A DNA stretch of 64,000 nt. Source: Chloroflexota bacterium (GTDB lineage Bacteria > Chloroflexota > Anaerolineae > Aggregatilineales > Phototrophicaceae). Below the pieces are notes generated by a model. It had not been told where the DNA came from and searched no databases. It worked only from the letters and a program-made list of their open reading frames with translations. Each line of letters opens with the position of its first letter. The first letter of the stretch is position 1. The translations under genes were made by a program, and so were the position numbers. Positions 30,829 through 39,751 of this stretch are shown here, in pieces. The stretch covers positions 62,001-126,000 of the forward strand of contig JAPOXG010000025.1 in the NCBI GenBank assembly GCA_026707225.1. The letters are read 5' to 3'.

Positions 30829-30963
30829 TTATGACTTGAACTTGACTGGATAGAACATATGTACTATCCTTGTCTTTAGCGTAATGACAGAGCCGATTTG
30901 TCGAAGGTGCTTTACACTAGATATACTAGCGTTGGTTGGCAAAACCAAGGGGAGCACGATCCA

Positions 30964-31884
30964 ATGATTACCTATGTCGTTGGAGACCTATTTACAAGCC
31001 CAGCCAAGGTCCTGGTTAACACCGTAAACACAGTTGGAGTTATGGGTAAGGGTATTGCTCTTGACTTCAAGCGGATTTACCCGGACATGTTTATAGAATA
31101 CCAATACTACTGCGAAAACGGGATGTTGGACATTGGCAAACTGTGGCTCTACAAGACTCCGCACAAATGGATTCTGAATTTCCCGACAAAGAAACACTGG
31201 CGGAGTATGTCCAAGTCCGAATACATATCGGCGGGCCTAGATAAGTTCGTCAATACCTACGACTCAAAAGGGATCGACTCGATTTCATTCCCAATGCTGG
31301 GCTGCGGAAACGGTGAGTTAGACTGGAATACTGAAGTACAGCCCTTAATGGAGAAATATCTGGAGAAGCTGCCAATCAACGTATTCATACATATTCTTCC
31401 GCATGAGCACTATATTCGTCCTGAGCACAAAGCAATTGACGAAATGAAAAAATGGTTGCGGGAAGAACCCCATGCACTGTCATTTAGCGAGTTTTGGGAC
31501 GACTTGTCATACGTTGCCCGAAAACAGCATGACTTTTTTACCACTATTGGCAACACGCGATTTTCAATGATTCTGCTCGAAGACGAGGATAGCTTCCATC
31601 TTGCGACCCAGGATGACGTAATTGTAATTGGACTCGATGCACTCCGCGACTTCTGGCAGCTAGTGCGCAGCAGCGGCTATTGCAAGGGAAATGAGTTCCC
31701 AGCTGGTCTTAACCAATATCACCACTTCTTGATCCCGATTCTCGACCAATTGCCATATGTCCAGGCAACTCTTCTGTCGCGTCAATACAATGTAGATGCT
31801 ACCGACCTAGGCATTCAATTGATTCCGGAGTCCCAAGTCTTTGCACTACCCTCAATCGAAGTGCGACAGTCCATTACAGCATGA
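30964..31884 (+). CDS. darG: DarG-like macrodomain protein (putative antitoxin, ADP-ribosylglycohydrolase)
   Basis: MITYVVGDLFTSPAKVLVNTVNTVGVMGKGIALDFKRIYPDMFIEYQYYC...ILNFPTKKHWRSMSKSEYISAGLDKFV; precedes a DarT-like gene with ATGA overlap; ATG 30964 preferred over 30898. Confidence 0.85.
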   Translation: MITYVVGDLFTSPAKVLVNTVNTVGVMGKGIALDFKRIYPDMFIEYQYYCENGMLDIGKLWLYKTPHKWILNFPTKKHWRSMSKSEYISAGLDKFVNTYDSKGIDSISFPMLGCGNGELDWNTEVQPLMEKYLEKLPINVFIHILPHEHYIRPEHKAIDEMKKWLREEPHALSFSEFWDDLSYVARKQHDFFTTIGNTRFSMILLEDEDSFHLATQDDVIVIGLDALRDFWQLVRSSGYCKGNEFPAGLNQYHHFLIPILDQLPYVQATLLSRQYNVDATDLGIQLIPESQVFALPSIEVRQSITA

Positions 31885-32879
31885 AATACGATAGTAAAAG
31901 GGATATACAATCGTATCGCGACACGATAAACAGCGTGGCGATGAGTCTCGATACCAATCGACGATGGTGGACCAACTATGTTTTCCACTTCACTTCAATT
32001 GGTAATGCAGCGAACATACTCAAGACTGGACATCTACTTTCGCGTACACAAGTCAGTATTCGATTGCCGGAGTTTGACGACAGCGCGAGCCCTGAAGTTA
32101 TGCACCAAACTCAGGACCAGTGGAAAGACTTTGTCAGATTCTATTTTCGACCTCGAACACCTACTCTGTATCACAATGAAGGATTTCGCCCAATACGTTC
32201 ACAACAGCTTAGCGCTCACTGTCCCATACCCATATACTTTCTTTTCGATTTTCTCTCAGTCATTGGTCATTCTGAAGCCGAGTTTTCGCCTGGAACATTA
32301 GCAAGATCAAGTGCCCTAACCTTTCGAACTGCGAATGAATTTTCCCGGTTACCCTTTGACAAAATATATCATGACTCTTGGTTTGACCAGGAAGACAAAG
32401 ATGACATCATAAGTGCGCGACAGGCTGAAGTCATCTATCCAGAAGAACTAAACCTTCGTTCACTGAAATTAATCTGCTGTCGCTCACCAGCGGAGAAGGA
32501 TACGCTACGCAATCTGCTTTCTTCACAATTGTGGGACGAATGGAAGGACAGGGTCAAGATCGTCGGACACCAACCTGTATACTTCAAAAAATGGCTATAC
32601 ATCGAAAGAGTTACGCTTGAGGATGATGCCGTACAACTTGAGCTTAATCTCCCTGAGCGCAGCGAGGACTATGGTCCGTTCGAAATTCGATCTACAGTAA
32701 CTGACGACATCACAGGTGTGTCGAAAGAAGTAGTAACGGAAAATGCAACGATTGATACAGGTCGGATGCGCTACTATGGACTAAAGAAATATGGCATCGC
32801 GGGTTATCAATATAGATGTTCAATTAACGATGATCTGGCATATCTCGGCAAGCATCAAGATCGGAGCATTCCCTTCTAA
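31881..32879 (+). CDS. darT: DarT-like (DUF4433) DNA ADP-ribosyltransferase, C-terminally extended
   Basis: VFHFTSIGNAANILKTGHLLSR; ARQAEVIYPEELNLRSLKLICCRS around the expected catalytic Glu; coupled to the macrodomain gene. Confidence 0.8.
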   Translation: MKYDSKRDIQSYRDTINSVAMSLDTNRRWWTNYVFHFTSIGNAANILKTGHLLSRTQVSIRLPEFDDSASPEVMHQTQDQWKDFVRFYFRPRTPTLYHNEGFRPIRSQQLSAHCPIPIYFLFDFLSVIGHSEAEFSPGTLARSSALTFRTANEFSRLPFDKIYHDSWFDQEDKDDIISARQAEVIYPEELNLRSLKLICCRSPAEKDTLRNLLSSQLWDEWKDRVKIVGHQPVYFKKWLYIERVTLEDDAVQLELNLPERSEDYGPFEIRSTVTDDITGVSKEVVTENATIDTGRMRYYGLKKYGIAGYQYRCSINDDLAYLGKHQDRSIPF

Positions 32880-32927
32880 GTCAGCACTCCCTGTCCGAAT
32901 GCTCAAGACACGCTGTCCCTCTGGCTG

Positions 32928-34412
32928 TCATGCCCCCGGCAGCCAAACGCGAAACTCCGCGCCTTTGCCTCGACCGCCGCTGTCGACAGTGATGCGGCCG
33001 CCATGCGCCTCGACAATCTCCCGCGCGATCGCCAGCCCCAGTCCCGTTCCCCGCCGGGGACCGCGAGCCTTGTCCACCTGGTAGAAGCGCTCGAACACCC
33101 TCGATAACTCCTCGCGCGGAATGCCCATGCCACTGTCTCGAATCGAGACGACCGCGCCAGCGCCAGCGCGCTCAACCGCCACCCCGACGACACCGCCCTC
33201 CGGCGTATATTTGAGCGCATTGCTAATCAGGTTCATCAATACTTGCGCCAGGCGATCGCCATCACCGATGATTGTCGGCGCCTGCTCGATAGCCGATTCC
33301 AGATGGATCTGCTGCTTTTCCGCGACGACAGCCAGGCTCTGTACCGCGCCCTCGGCGAGCTGAGCCATGTCGATGCGGTCGCTCGCCATTGACAGCCGGC
33401 CCGCCTGCAGCCGCTCCAGATCAGTCAGCTCAACCACCATCCGGTTCAGCCGGCCGGCCTCTTCGTAGATGATCTGCGCCGCTTCGCCGCTGTCTTCGGC
33501 CGCGCCATCGATGATCGCCTGGGCGTATCCTTGAATCGATGTCAGCGGCGTCTTGAGATCATGCGACACGTTGCTCAGAAAATCGCGCTGAGCCGTGTTA
33601 GCCGCCAGCACTTCCGCCGTCATCTGATTAAATGATTCGGCCAGCGAACGCGCTTCCGGCGGTCCGCTGACGGGCGCCCGCGCGGAATAGTCGCCGCGCG
33701 CCACCGCCGTTGCCGCCCGCGCCACGCGTTGCAGCGGTCGCGCGAAATTGCGGCTGATCAAGGCTGCCAGAATGATGGCGAATGCGAATCCAGCGATGCC
33801 AGCTTGCAGGAGCGGGGGCGCCAGCGCATTGCTGAAGACCGCCAGCGTCTCTTGCAAACTGACGGTCGGCTGAAGCTCGGCCAAGAGCCAGAGGTCGTTA
33901 TGGTCCACGCGTTCGGCAAAGAAGCGCTGCTGGCCAAAGACGACGCCGCCATAAAGCCATTCTCGCCCGCCGGGGTCTTCAAAGCCACCGAAGAATTGCC
34001 GGCTGCCACGCGACAGGACAGTTGCCAGTTGCTTGCTTCGGTATGCGTCTGCGCGCAAGTGAATCAGATCGCCCGGCGCATACTGCCGCGCGCTATCATA
34101 GATGACTCTGGTTTGGTCTTGAGTCAGCAGTATATGCAAGGTCCTCACGTTGCGCGTCCTGGCGAAGACGGCTAGCAACTCGTGCACCTGTTCCTGCAGG
34201 AAACGCCTGTTGGGATCCGCGGCGATATCAGCGATGGCATCAATGTAATTCAAGCCCTGCGTGAGCGCTGCCAGGCGCTCGTAAGTGGGCTGAGGCGGCG
34301 CGTCTCGATTGCCTATCAGGACGATCAGCGCCAATGCAATCACACTCAGCGTTACCAATATCAGTACCAAATACGAAGTCAGCAGCCGCAGTCGCAAATT
34401 GAAGCTAGGCAT
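32928..34412 (-). CDS. Sensor histidine kinase (HAMP, HisKA, HATPase)
   Basis: RDFLSNVSHDLKTPLTSIQGYAQAI; NLISNALKYTPEGG; RGTGLGLAIAREIVEAHGG. Confidence 0.93.
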   Translation of the reverse strand: MPSFNLRLRLLTSYLVLILVTLSVIALALIVLIGNRDAPPQPTYERLAALTQGLNYIDAIADIAADPNRRFLQEQVHELLAVFARTRNVRTLHILLTQDQTRVIYDSARQYAPGDLIHLRADAYRSKQLATVLSRGSRQFFGGFEDPGGREWLYGGVVFGQQRFFAERVDHNDLWLLAELQPTVSLQETLAVFSNALAPPLLQAGIAGFAFAIILAALISRNFARPLQRVARAATAVARGDYSARAPVSGPPEARSLAESFNQMTAEVLAANTAQRDFLSNVSHDLKTPLTSIQGYAQAIIDGAAEDSGEAAQIIYEEAGRLNRMVVELTDLERLQAGRLSMASDRIDMAQLAEGAVQSLAVVAEKQQIHLESAIEQAPTIIGDGDRLAQVLMNLISNALKYTPEGGVVGVAVERAGAGAVVSIRDSGMGIPREELSRVFERFYQVDKARGPRRGTGLGLAIAREIVEAHGGRITVDSGGRGKGAEFRVWLPGA

Positions 34413-35118
34413 TCTCACGATCATCCAGTTTGTAGCCTACCCCCCAAATGGTATCAATCGTTGGGTCCATGCCGCGCAGTTTGTGGCGCAAATGGGCGAT
34501 GTGGACATCGACCGTGCGCGTTTCACCAGCGAAGTCATAACCCCACACAACCTCCAGCAGGCGCTCCCGGCTGAAGACGACGCCTTTGTTCTCGGCCAGC
34601 GTCTTCAGCAGATCAAACTCCTTCATTCGCAATTCCACGCTGGCGCCGGCGACCTCAACGCGGCGCCGCTGCGCATCAACGCAGAGGTTGCCGATGTTGA
34701 TCGGGGCTGGCGCCTCCTCGCGGGTGGCGCCACGATCCGCTCGCCGCAGGATCGCCCGGATCCGCGCGACCAACTCGCGTGGATTGAAGGGCTTCGTCAG
34801 ATAATCATCAGCGCCCAGTTCCAAGCCCACGATTTTGTCAATGTCATCGTTGCGCGCCGTCAGCATGATGATCGGGACATCCGATTCTTCCCGCACACGC
34901 CGACATACCTCCAGTCCGTCCATGCCCGGCAGCATCAAATCCAATACCACCAGGTTCGGTTTTTCCGTTAGAATCATACGCTTGGCAGCGGTCCCGTTGT
35001 TGGCGCTGGTGACGCGGAATCCGTCTTGCTCCAAATACATCCGCGCCAGGTCAATGATTCGCTGTTCGTCATCGACGACAAGAATGCTGTCGCTTTTGCT
35101 GTTGCCTGCTAATTCCAT
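34405..35118 (-). CDS. OmpR/PhoB-family response regulator
   Basis: SILVVDDEQRIIDLARMYLEQDGF; VLDLMLPGMDGLEVC; LTARNDD; GADDYLTKPFNPRELVARI; C-term winged helix. Confidence 0.95.
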   Translation of the reverse strand: MELAGNSKSDSILVVDDEQRIIDLARMYLEQDGFRVTSANNGTAAKRMILTEKPNLVVLDLMLPGMDGLEVCRRVREESDVPIIMLTARNDDIDKIVGLELGADDYLTKPFNPRELVARIRAILRRADRGATREEAPAPINIGNLCVDAQRRRVEVAGASVELRMKEFDLLKTLAENKGVVFSRERLLEVVWGYDFAGETRTVDVHIAHLRHKLRGMDPTIDTIWGVGYKLDDRENA

Positions 35119-35496
35119 CGTCAGCCTCGCCTGCCCATGAGCTGTGCGCTGGCCCATGATACAAGATCGCCACTTAGCCTCATCAGTTTCTCCATACGAT
35201 ACAGCAGTTCAGAGATCGTTTCACCTCGGCGGGCAGATTCTCTGCTTCAAGCCCGGCCAGGACTTCGATGTTCAATTCCGGCTCGATGTATTCTCGATCT
35301 GGATTGCAAATGGGCATAACTCAAATTCTCACTCAATTGGCCCAACATAAACCCAATGCAAGAGCAGCTGCGCTCAATGAATGCGCGCCCGCGGCGATGA
35401 TGTGACACGGTGGCTTCACGCGCCTCTCCATCGAATTCGTCGCAGGAGAGGCCCGCGCCCCTCAACGAACAGTGTGCCGTACAGTCATAACAAGTC

Positions 35497-35524
35497 TGTA
35501 AACGCCGTGTAAACTCCATGTAAA
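35497..35524 (-). promoter_or_regulatory. Three 11-bp-spaced direct repeats (TTTACA x3), candidate OmpR/PhoB-type operator
   Basis: TGTAAA at 35497-35502, 35508-35513 and 35519-35524 (TTTACATGGAGTTTACACGGCGTTTACA on minus strand). Confidence 0.6.
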
Positions 35525-35642
35525 ATATCTACGATCGAAGCGCTCATTCGCGTTCCGAAATCCGGCTGAATAATCCATACATTTGTTGCGTTATCTGCGA
35601 TACAATATCGGCTTCTTCTACTGGACGATACGAGAATGCGCG

Positions 35643-36182
35643 ATGACGGTGCTGCAAGTCATTCAACCGGACAATCCGCTCCTGCGCCGCCCAGCCGCGC
35701 GCGTCGAAGACTTCGGGCGACAATTACAAGTTCTGATAGATGATATGCGCGACACCATGGTGCAAGCCCAAGGGATGGGACTGGCTGGTCCCCAAGTCGC
35801 TCGAAGCCTGCGCATCATTATGGCGCGCGCCCCGGAGAGCGAGGACAGCAAAGCGCCCTCCGCCGAAGCTGCCGGCAAGCTATACGTGGTCGCCAATCCC
35901 CAAATCATCAGGCGCAGCGAGCAAATGGTCAGCGGCGTGGAAGGCTGCCTTTCGCTACCAGGGCTGCTCGGCAATGTCGAGCGTCACGAGAGCATCGAAA
36001 TCGCTGGGCAGGATCGCGAAGGTCAGCCAATGCGGCTGCCGGCGTCGGGTCAGCTGGCGCGCGTGTTTCAGCACGAAATCGACCATCTCAACGGCATTCT
36101 CTATATAGACATTGCCACGAGCGTCTGGCGCCTTACCGAGGAAGACGAAGCTGCATTCGCCGGCGCCGCCAAGAGCCAATGA
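35643..36182 (+). CDS. def: Peptide deformylase
   Basis: GMGLAGPQV, EGCLSLPG, QHEIDHLNG: three PDF motifs. Confidence 0.93.
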   Translation: MTVLQVIQPDNPLLRRPAARVEDFGRQLQVLIDDMRDTMVQAQGMGLAGPQVARSLRIIMARAPESEDSKAPSAEAAGKLYVVANPQIIRRSEQMVSGVEGCLSLPGLLGNVERHESIEIAGQDREGQPMRLPASGQLARVFQHEIDHLNGILYIDIATSVWRLTEEDEAAFAGAAKSQ

Positions 36183-36775
36183 GCGCGGTCATTCGCCTGG
36201 CAGCATCGGCCGACGCTGCCGATATCCATCAGATTTATCGCCCCTTCGTGCAGCATACGCACATCTCTTTTGAGCGAATCGTGCCGACGGTTCAGGAGAT
36301 TGCTGACAGAATCGACAGTACAATGAGGCAATACCCCTGGCTGGTTTGCGAAATCAATGGGCGGCTGGCCGGCTATGCTTATGCGAGCGCCTTCCGCGTC
36401 CGCGCCGCTTACCAGTGGACGGCTGAAACCACCGTCTACATCCATGCCGATTTTCAGCGGCGTGGCGTTTCGCGCGCATTGTACAGCTCGATGATCGCGA
36501 TCCTGCGCGAACAAGGCTATTGCAGCGCGGTTGGCGTTATCGCCCTGCCAAATGAAGGCAGCATACGGGCGCATGAATCAGTCGGATTTCGCAAAGTCGG
36601 CGTGTTCAGAAATATAGGCCACAAGGCGGGCGCCTGGCGCGATACCGGCTGGTGGCAGCTGGAGTTGCGCCAACCACCGGAAAAGCCGCGAGCGCCGCTG
36701 GCCATCACGCAGTTGGCAAATGAAGACAGATTCGACAATCTGCTGAAATCCGGCTTGCGATACATCCGCGCCTGA
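36179..36775 (+). CDS. GNAT N-acetyltransferase, phosphinothricin-acetyltransferase-like
   Basis: IRLAASADAADIHQIYRPFVQHTHISFE; ETTVYIHADFQRRGVSRALYSSMIAIL; HESVGFRKVGVF. Confidence 0.85.
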   Translation: MSAVIRLAASADAADIHQIYRPFVQHTHISFERIVPTVQEIADRIDSTMRQYPWLVCEINGRLAGYAYASAFRVRAAYQWTAETTVYIHADFQRRGVSRALYSSMIAILREQGYCSAVGVIALPNEGSIRAHESVGFRKVGVFRNIGHKAGAWRDTGWWQLELRQPPEKPRAPLAITQLANEDRFDNLLKSGLRYIRA

Positions 36776-36790
36776 ATAAGGGAATCAGAT

Positions 36791-38050
36791 ATGACCCAAG
36801 CGAAACGCCCGATCACAGCCGACGACTTGAACAGAATTCACAGCCTGCAAGATCCGCAGATCAGCCCCGATGGCCAGTATGTCGCCTTCGTCAAGATCAG
36901 GCCGGACCCGCTGAACAGGACCTATAAGCGCAATATCTGGCTGCTGCCCACTCACGATGGCGACGCCTTTCAACTGACGCGCGGAAATACTGACAGCGGG
37001 CCCCGCTGGTCGCCGGATGCGACCCAACTCGCCTTTACCTCAGTGCGCGGCGAGAAACCGCAAATCTATCTGCTGCCGATAGCGGCGCCGGGCGGCGAAG
37101 CGCGGGCTCTGACCGATATGGAAAATGGCGCCCATAGCCCGGATTGGTCGCCAGATGGCAGGCAGATCGCCTTCCTGTCGCCGCTGACTGCCGGCGAACG
37201 CGCCGCCGAAGCTGCCGCTGCGGCTCCCCCGCCGGAACCGAAGGACAAGCTCGAGCGCAAGCAGCGCAAAGAACGCAAAGCCGAAGACGAGCTAAATCGT
37301 TGGGATCCGCGACCCATGTGGCGCATTCCCTATCGCCAGGGCACAAGCTACGTCGACGAACGCTACGATCAAGTCTACGTGATCAGCACCGCGGAAACAG
37401 ACGATTCCAAGCCCCGGCGATTGACCAATCTGAACGCCAGCTATTCGCAGCCGCGCTGGTCAGCCGACGGCGATTCCATATATAGCGACCGCACAACGAC
37501 ACCGCAAGGCGACGAACCCTGGCGCGCCAAGAACATCTTTCGGTTGGATGCCGAATCGGGCGAAGAAACCGCCTTGACTGACGGCGAGTACAGCGCCGAT
37601 GAGAATCGCATGGCTATCACCGGCGGTTCCTATGGCGGCTACATGACGGCCTGGATCATCTCCCATACCGACCGCTTCAAAGCCGCCGTCTCTCAGCGCG
37701 GCGTCTACAATATTTCCAGCTTTTATGGTACCTCGGACGTTCCCCTGCTGATGTCCAATGAATTCGATGCCGAGCCCTGGGCGAATCACCAAGTGTATTG
37801 GGATAACTCGCCCTTGAAGTACGCGGCCGATATTAAGACGCCGCTGCTGCTGATCCACTCGGAAAACGATTTTCGCGTGCCGATTGAGCAGGCCGAGCAG
37901 CTATTCGCCTGGGTGCGCCGCGCCACCGATACGCCCGTCCACATGCTCCGATACCCACGCGAAGGGCATGAGCTGTCCCGCAGCGGCGAGCCGGGACATC
38001 GCGTCAGCCGGCTGACGGAGATGATCGATTGGTTCGATCGCTATGTGTAA
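36791..38050 (+). CDS. S9-family (acylaminoacyl/DPP-like) peptidase, apparently internally deleted
   Basis: N-terminal beta-propeller repeats then AITGGSYGGYMTAWIISHTDRFKAAVSQR; Asp in HSENDFR, His in REGHELS; 419 aa, much shorter than typical for the family. Confidence 0.8.
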   Translation: MTQAKRPITADDLNRIHSLQDPQISPDGQYVAFVKIRPDPLNRTYKRNIWLLPTHDGDAFQLTRGNTDSGPRWSPDATQLAFTSVRGEKPQIYLLPIAAPGGEARALTDMENGAHSPDWSPDGRQIAFLSPLTAGERAAEAAAAAPPPEPKDKLERKQRKERKAEDELNRWDPRPMWRIPYRQGTSYVDERYDQVYVISTAETDDSKPRRLTNLNASYSQPRWSADGDSIYSDRTTTPQGDEPWRAKNIFRLDAESGEETALTDGEYSADENRMAITGGSYGGYMTAWIISHTDRFKAAVSQRGVYNISSFYGTSDVPLLMSNEFDAEPWANHQVYWDNSPLKYAADIKTPLLLIHSENDFRVPIEQAEQLFAWVRRATDTPVHMLRYPREGHELSRSGEPGHRVSRLTEMIDWFDRYV

Positions 38051-38210
38051 AACGGTCCCGCGGCTTATGACGTCGGCTCACATTCCAATTGCGCGCGCTT
38101 GCAAGTGAGAATGCTCGACGCCGCGCTCTGTTCGGACTGAACCGTCATCGATTCATGCTAAACTGGATTGAACTCTGCCGCGAACATCGCTTAGGGAGCG
38201 CAAACGTAGC

Positions 38211-39164
38211 ATGCATTCGCCTGCGGTTTCGGTTTTGCTGGCAGTCTATAATGGCGAGCGCTTTCTGGCCGAAGCGATCGAAAGTATCCTGACGCAGACC
38301 TACACCGACTTTGAGCTGATTGTCATAGACGATGGCTCTGTAGACGGTACGGCAGAGATCATCGGCGAATACGCGAGGCTCGACGCACGCATCCGCTTCT
38401 TACAGCTTGCGGAGAATCGTGGGCAATCCGCCGCCCTGAATCGGGGAATGGCCGAAGCGCGCGGGGACTATGTCGCCAAGATGGATAGCGATGACATCAG
38501 TTTGCCGCGGCGCTTGGAGATTCAGGTGGACTTCTTGCAATCCCATCCCGAAATCGGCGTCGTTGGCGCGCAGCGGAAACAGGTTGATGAGAACTTGAAG
38601 CCGCTTCGAGATATTGATTTCCCACTGCGCCATGCTCACATTGTCGCAAACTTGTTTTTTGGGGGCTGGAGTATTGGTGGCGGCGAAGCCGTATTTCGGC
38701 GTGAAGTAATGAGAGGGCTTGGAGGCTTTAACAGTCGCGTTATTCTGGGCGATTGGGAACTGTATTGCCGACTGGTGGAGCGCGCGCGCTTCGCCAATGT
38801 GCCGGAGCGGCTCTACTGGGCGCGCCGTCACGGAAACAATATCACCGCTTCACATCAATCGCGACGCAGCGAAGAATTGCGCGGAATCCGCGCGCGCTGG
38901 TACAAGCGCCTATGGGGAGAGGCGCCCGACGCCCGCCTCGACCGACTGGACCGACTCTACGCTGGCGAGAAGTTCAGTTGGGCGGAAAGGCGAAAGCTCC
39001 GGCGCGACCTTGAACAATTGATCGATCGCTTAATCGCCACCAATTGCCTTGAAGAAGACGACAGGCTTTTGCTCGAGCCTGACTTCGCCCGCCGCCTGGA
39101 AAGCACAATGCCGCGCGCCTGGCAGATGTTTCTGCATTGGCGCCGTTATCGATTGGGCTGGTGA
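38211..39164 (+). CDS. Glycosyltransferase family 2
   Basis: VSVLLAVYNGERFLAEAIESILTQTYTDFELIVIDDGSVDGT. Confidence 0.93.
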   Translation: MHSPAVSVLLAVYNGERFLAEAIESILTQTYTDFELIVIDDGSVDGTAEIIGEYARLDARIRFLQLAENRGQSAALNRGMAEARGDYVAKMDSDDISLPRRLEIQVDFLQSHPEIGVVGAQRKQVDENLKPLRDIDFPLRHAHIVANLFFGGWSIGGGEAVFRREVMRGLGGFNSRVILGDWELYCRLVERARFANVPERLYWARRHGNNITASHQSRRSEELRGIRARWYKRLWGEAPDARLDRLDRLYAGEKFSWAERRKLRRDLEQLIDRLIATNCLEEDDRLLLEPDFARRLESTMPRAWQMFLHWRRYRLGW

Positions 39165-39238
39165 GTCCTGCCGCAGGGACCGGTCATCGCAAAAGAGCCT
39201 GTGTATTGGAACTGCCAGAAGCTGGCTGCCGACCGAAG

Positions 39239-39751
39239 TTAGAAACGCTCCAGGGGAAACTGCTGCGAAAAGACGGCGAAATACTGCCGGACCTTGGCGA
39301 TGATGTCGCGCCGCTCCGCATCCGGCAGCAGTCCAAACACGGCCCGCAGTTGAACCATCAGACCGCGCTGCACGGCGACGAAGCGATCTTCGCCGGCCGC
39401 TGTCAGCACAACATCAACCGAGCGACCGTCGCTTTCGTTGCGCCGGCGCCGTACCAGGGGCGGATCCATCGCCTCCAGCCGTTTGACCAGCCCCGTCATC
39501 GTGGCGCTCGTCAAATGATGATCGCGCGCGATGTCGCCGATGCGGCATTCACCCGCATTTTCCGAGAGCGTCTTCAAAACGTAAAATTGCGGCGGCGTGA
39601 GCTGATGGGCTTCAATGTGATAGGCCAGCCGTTTCTCGCTATCAGTGACGATTTCAAATAAGGTCGACCAAAGATCCGCCGCGTCACGATCGAGGTTGTC
39701 GTCCAATCTCAGTCGCCTCCAAGCGGGCGTCAATCGCCCAAGGCATCCCAC
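39239..39751 (-). CDS. MarR-family transcriptional regulator
   Basis: LTPPQFYVLKTLSENAGECRIGDIARDHHLTSATMTGLVKRLEAMDPPLVRRRRNESDGRSVDVVLTAAG. Confidence 0.88.
   Translation of the reverse strand: MGCLGRLTPAWRRLRLDDNLDRDAADLWSTLFEIVTDSEKRLAYHIEAHQLTPPQFYVLKTLSENAGECRIGDIARDHHLTSATMTGLVKRLEAMDPPLVRRRRNESDGRSVDVVLTAAGEDRFVAVQRGLMVQLRAVFGLLPDAERRDIIAKVRQYFAVFSQQFPLERF

Noticed and set aside
30829-32880. Transposon or integron origin for the DarTG-like insert
   Set aside because: No transposase, integrase, tRNA or flanking repeats recognised; only composition suggests acquisition
35247-35519. 90-aa minus-strand ORF upstream of the response regulator
   Set aside because: Starts inside the TTTACA repeat array, no recognised motif, intergenic character
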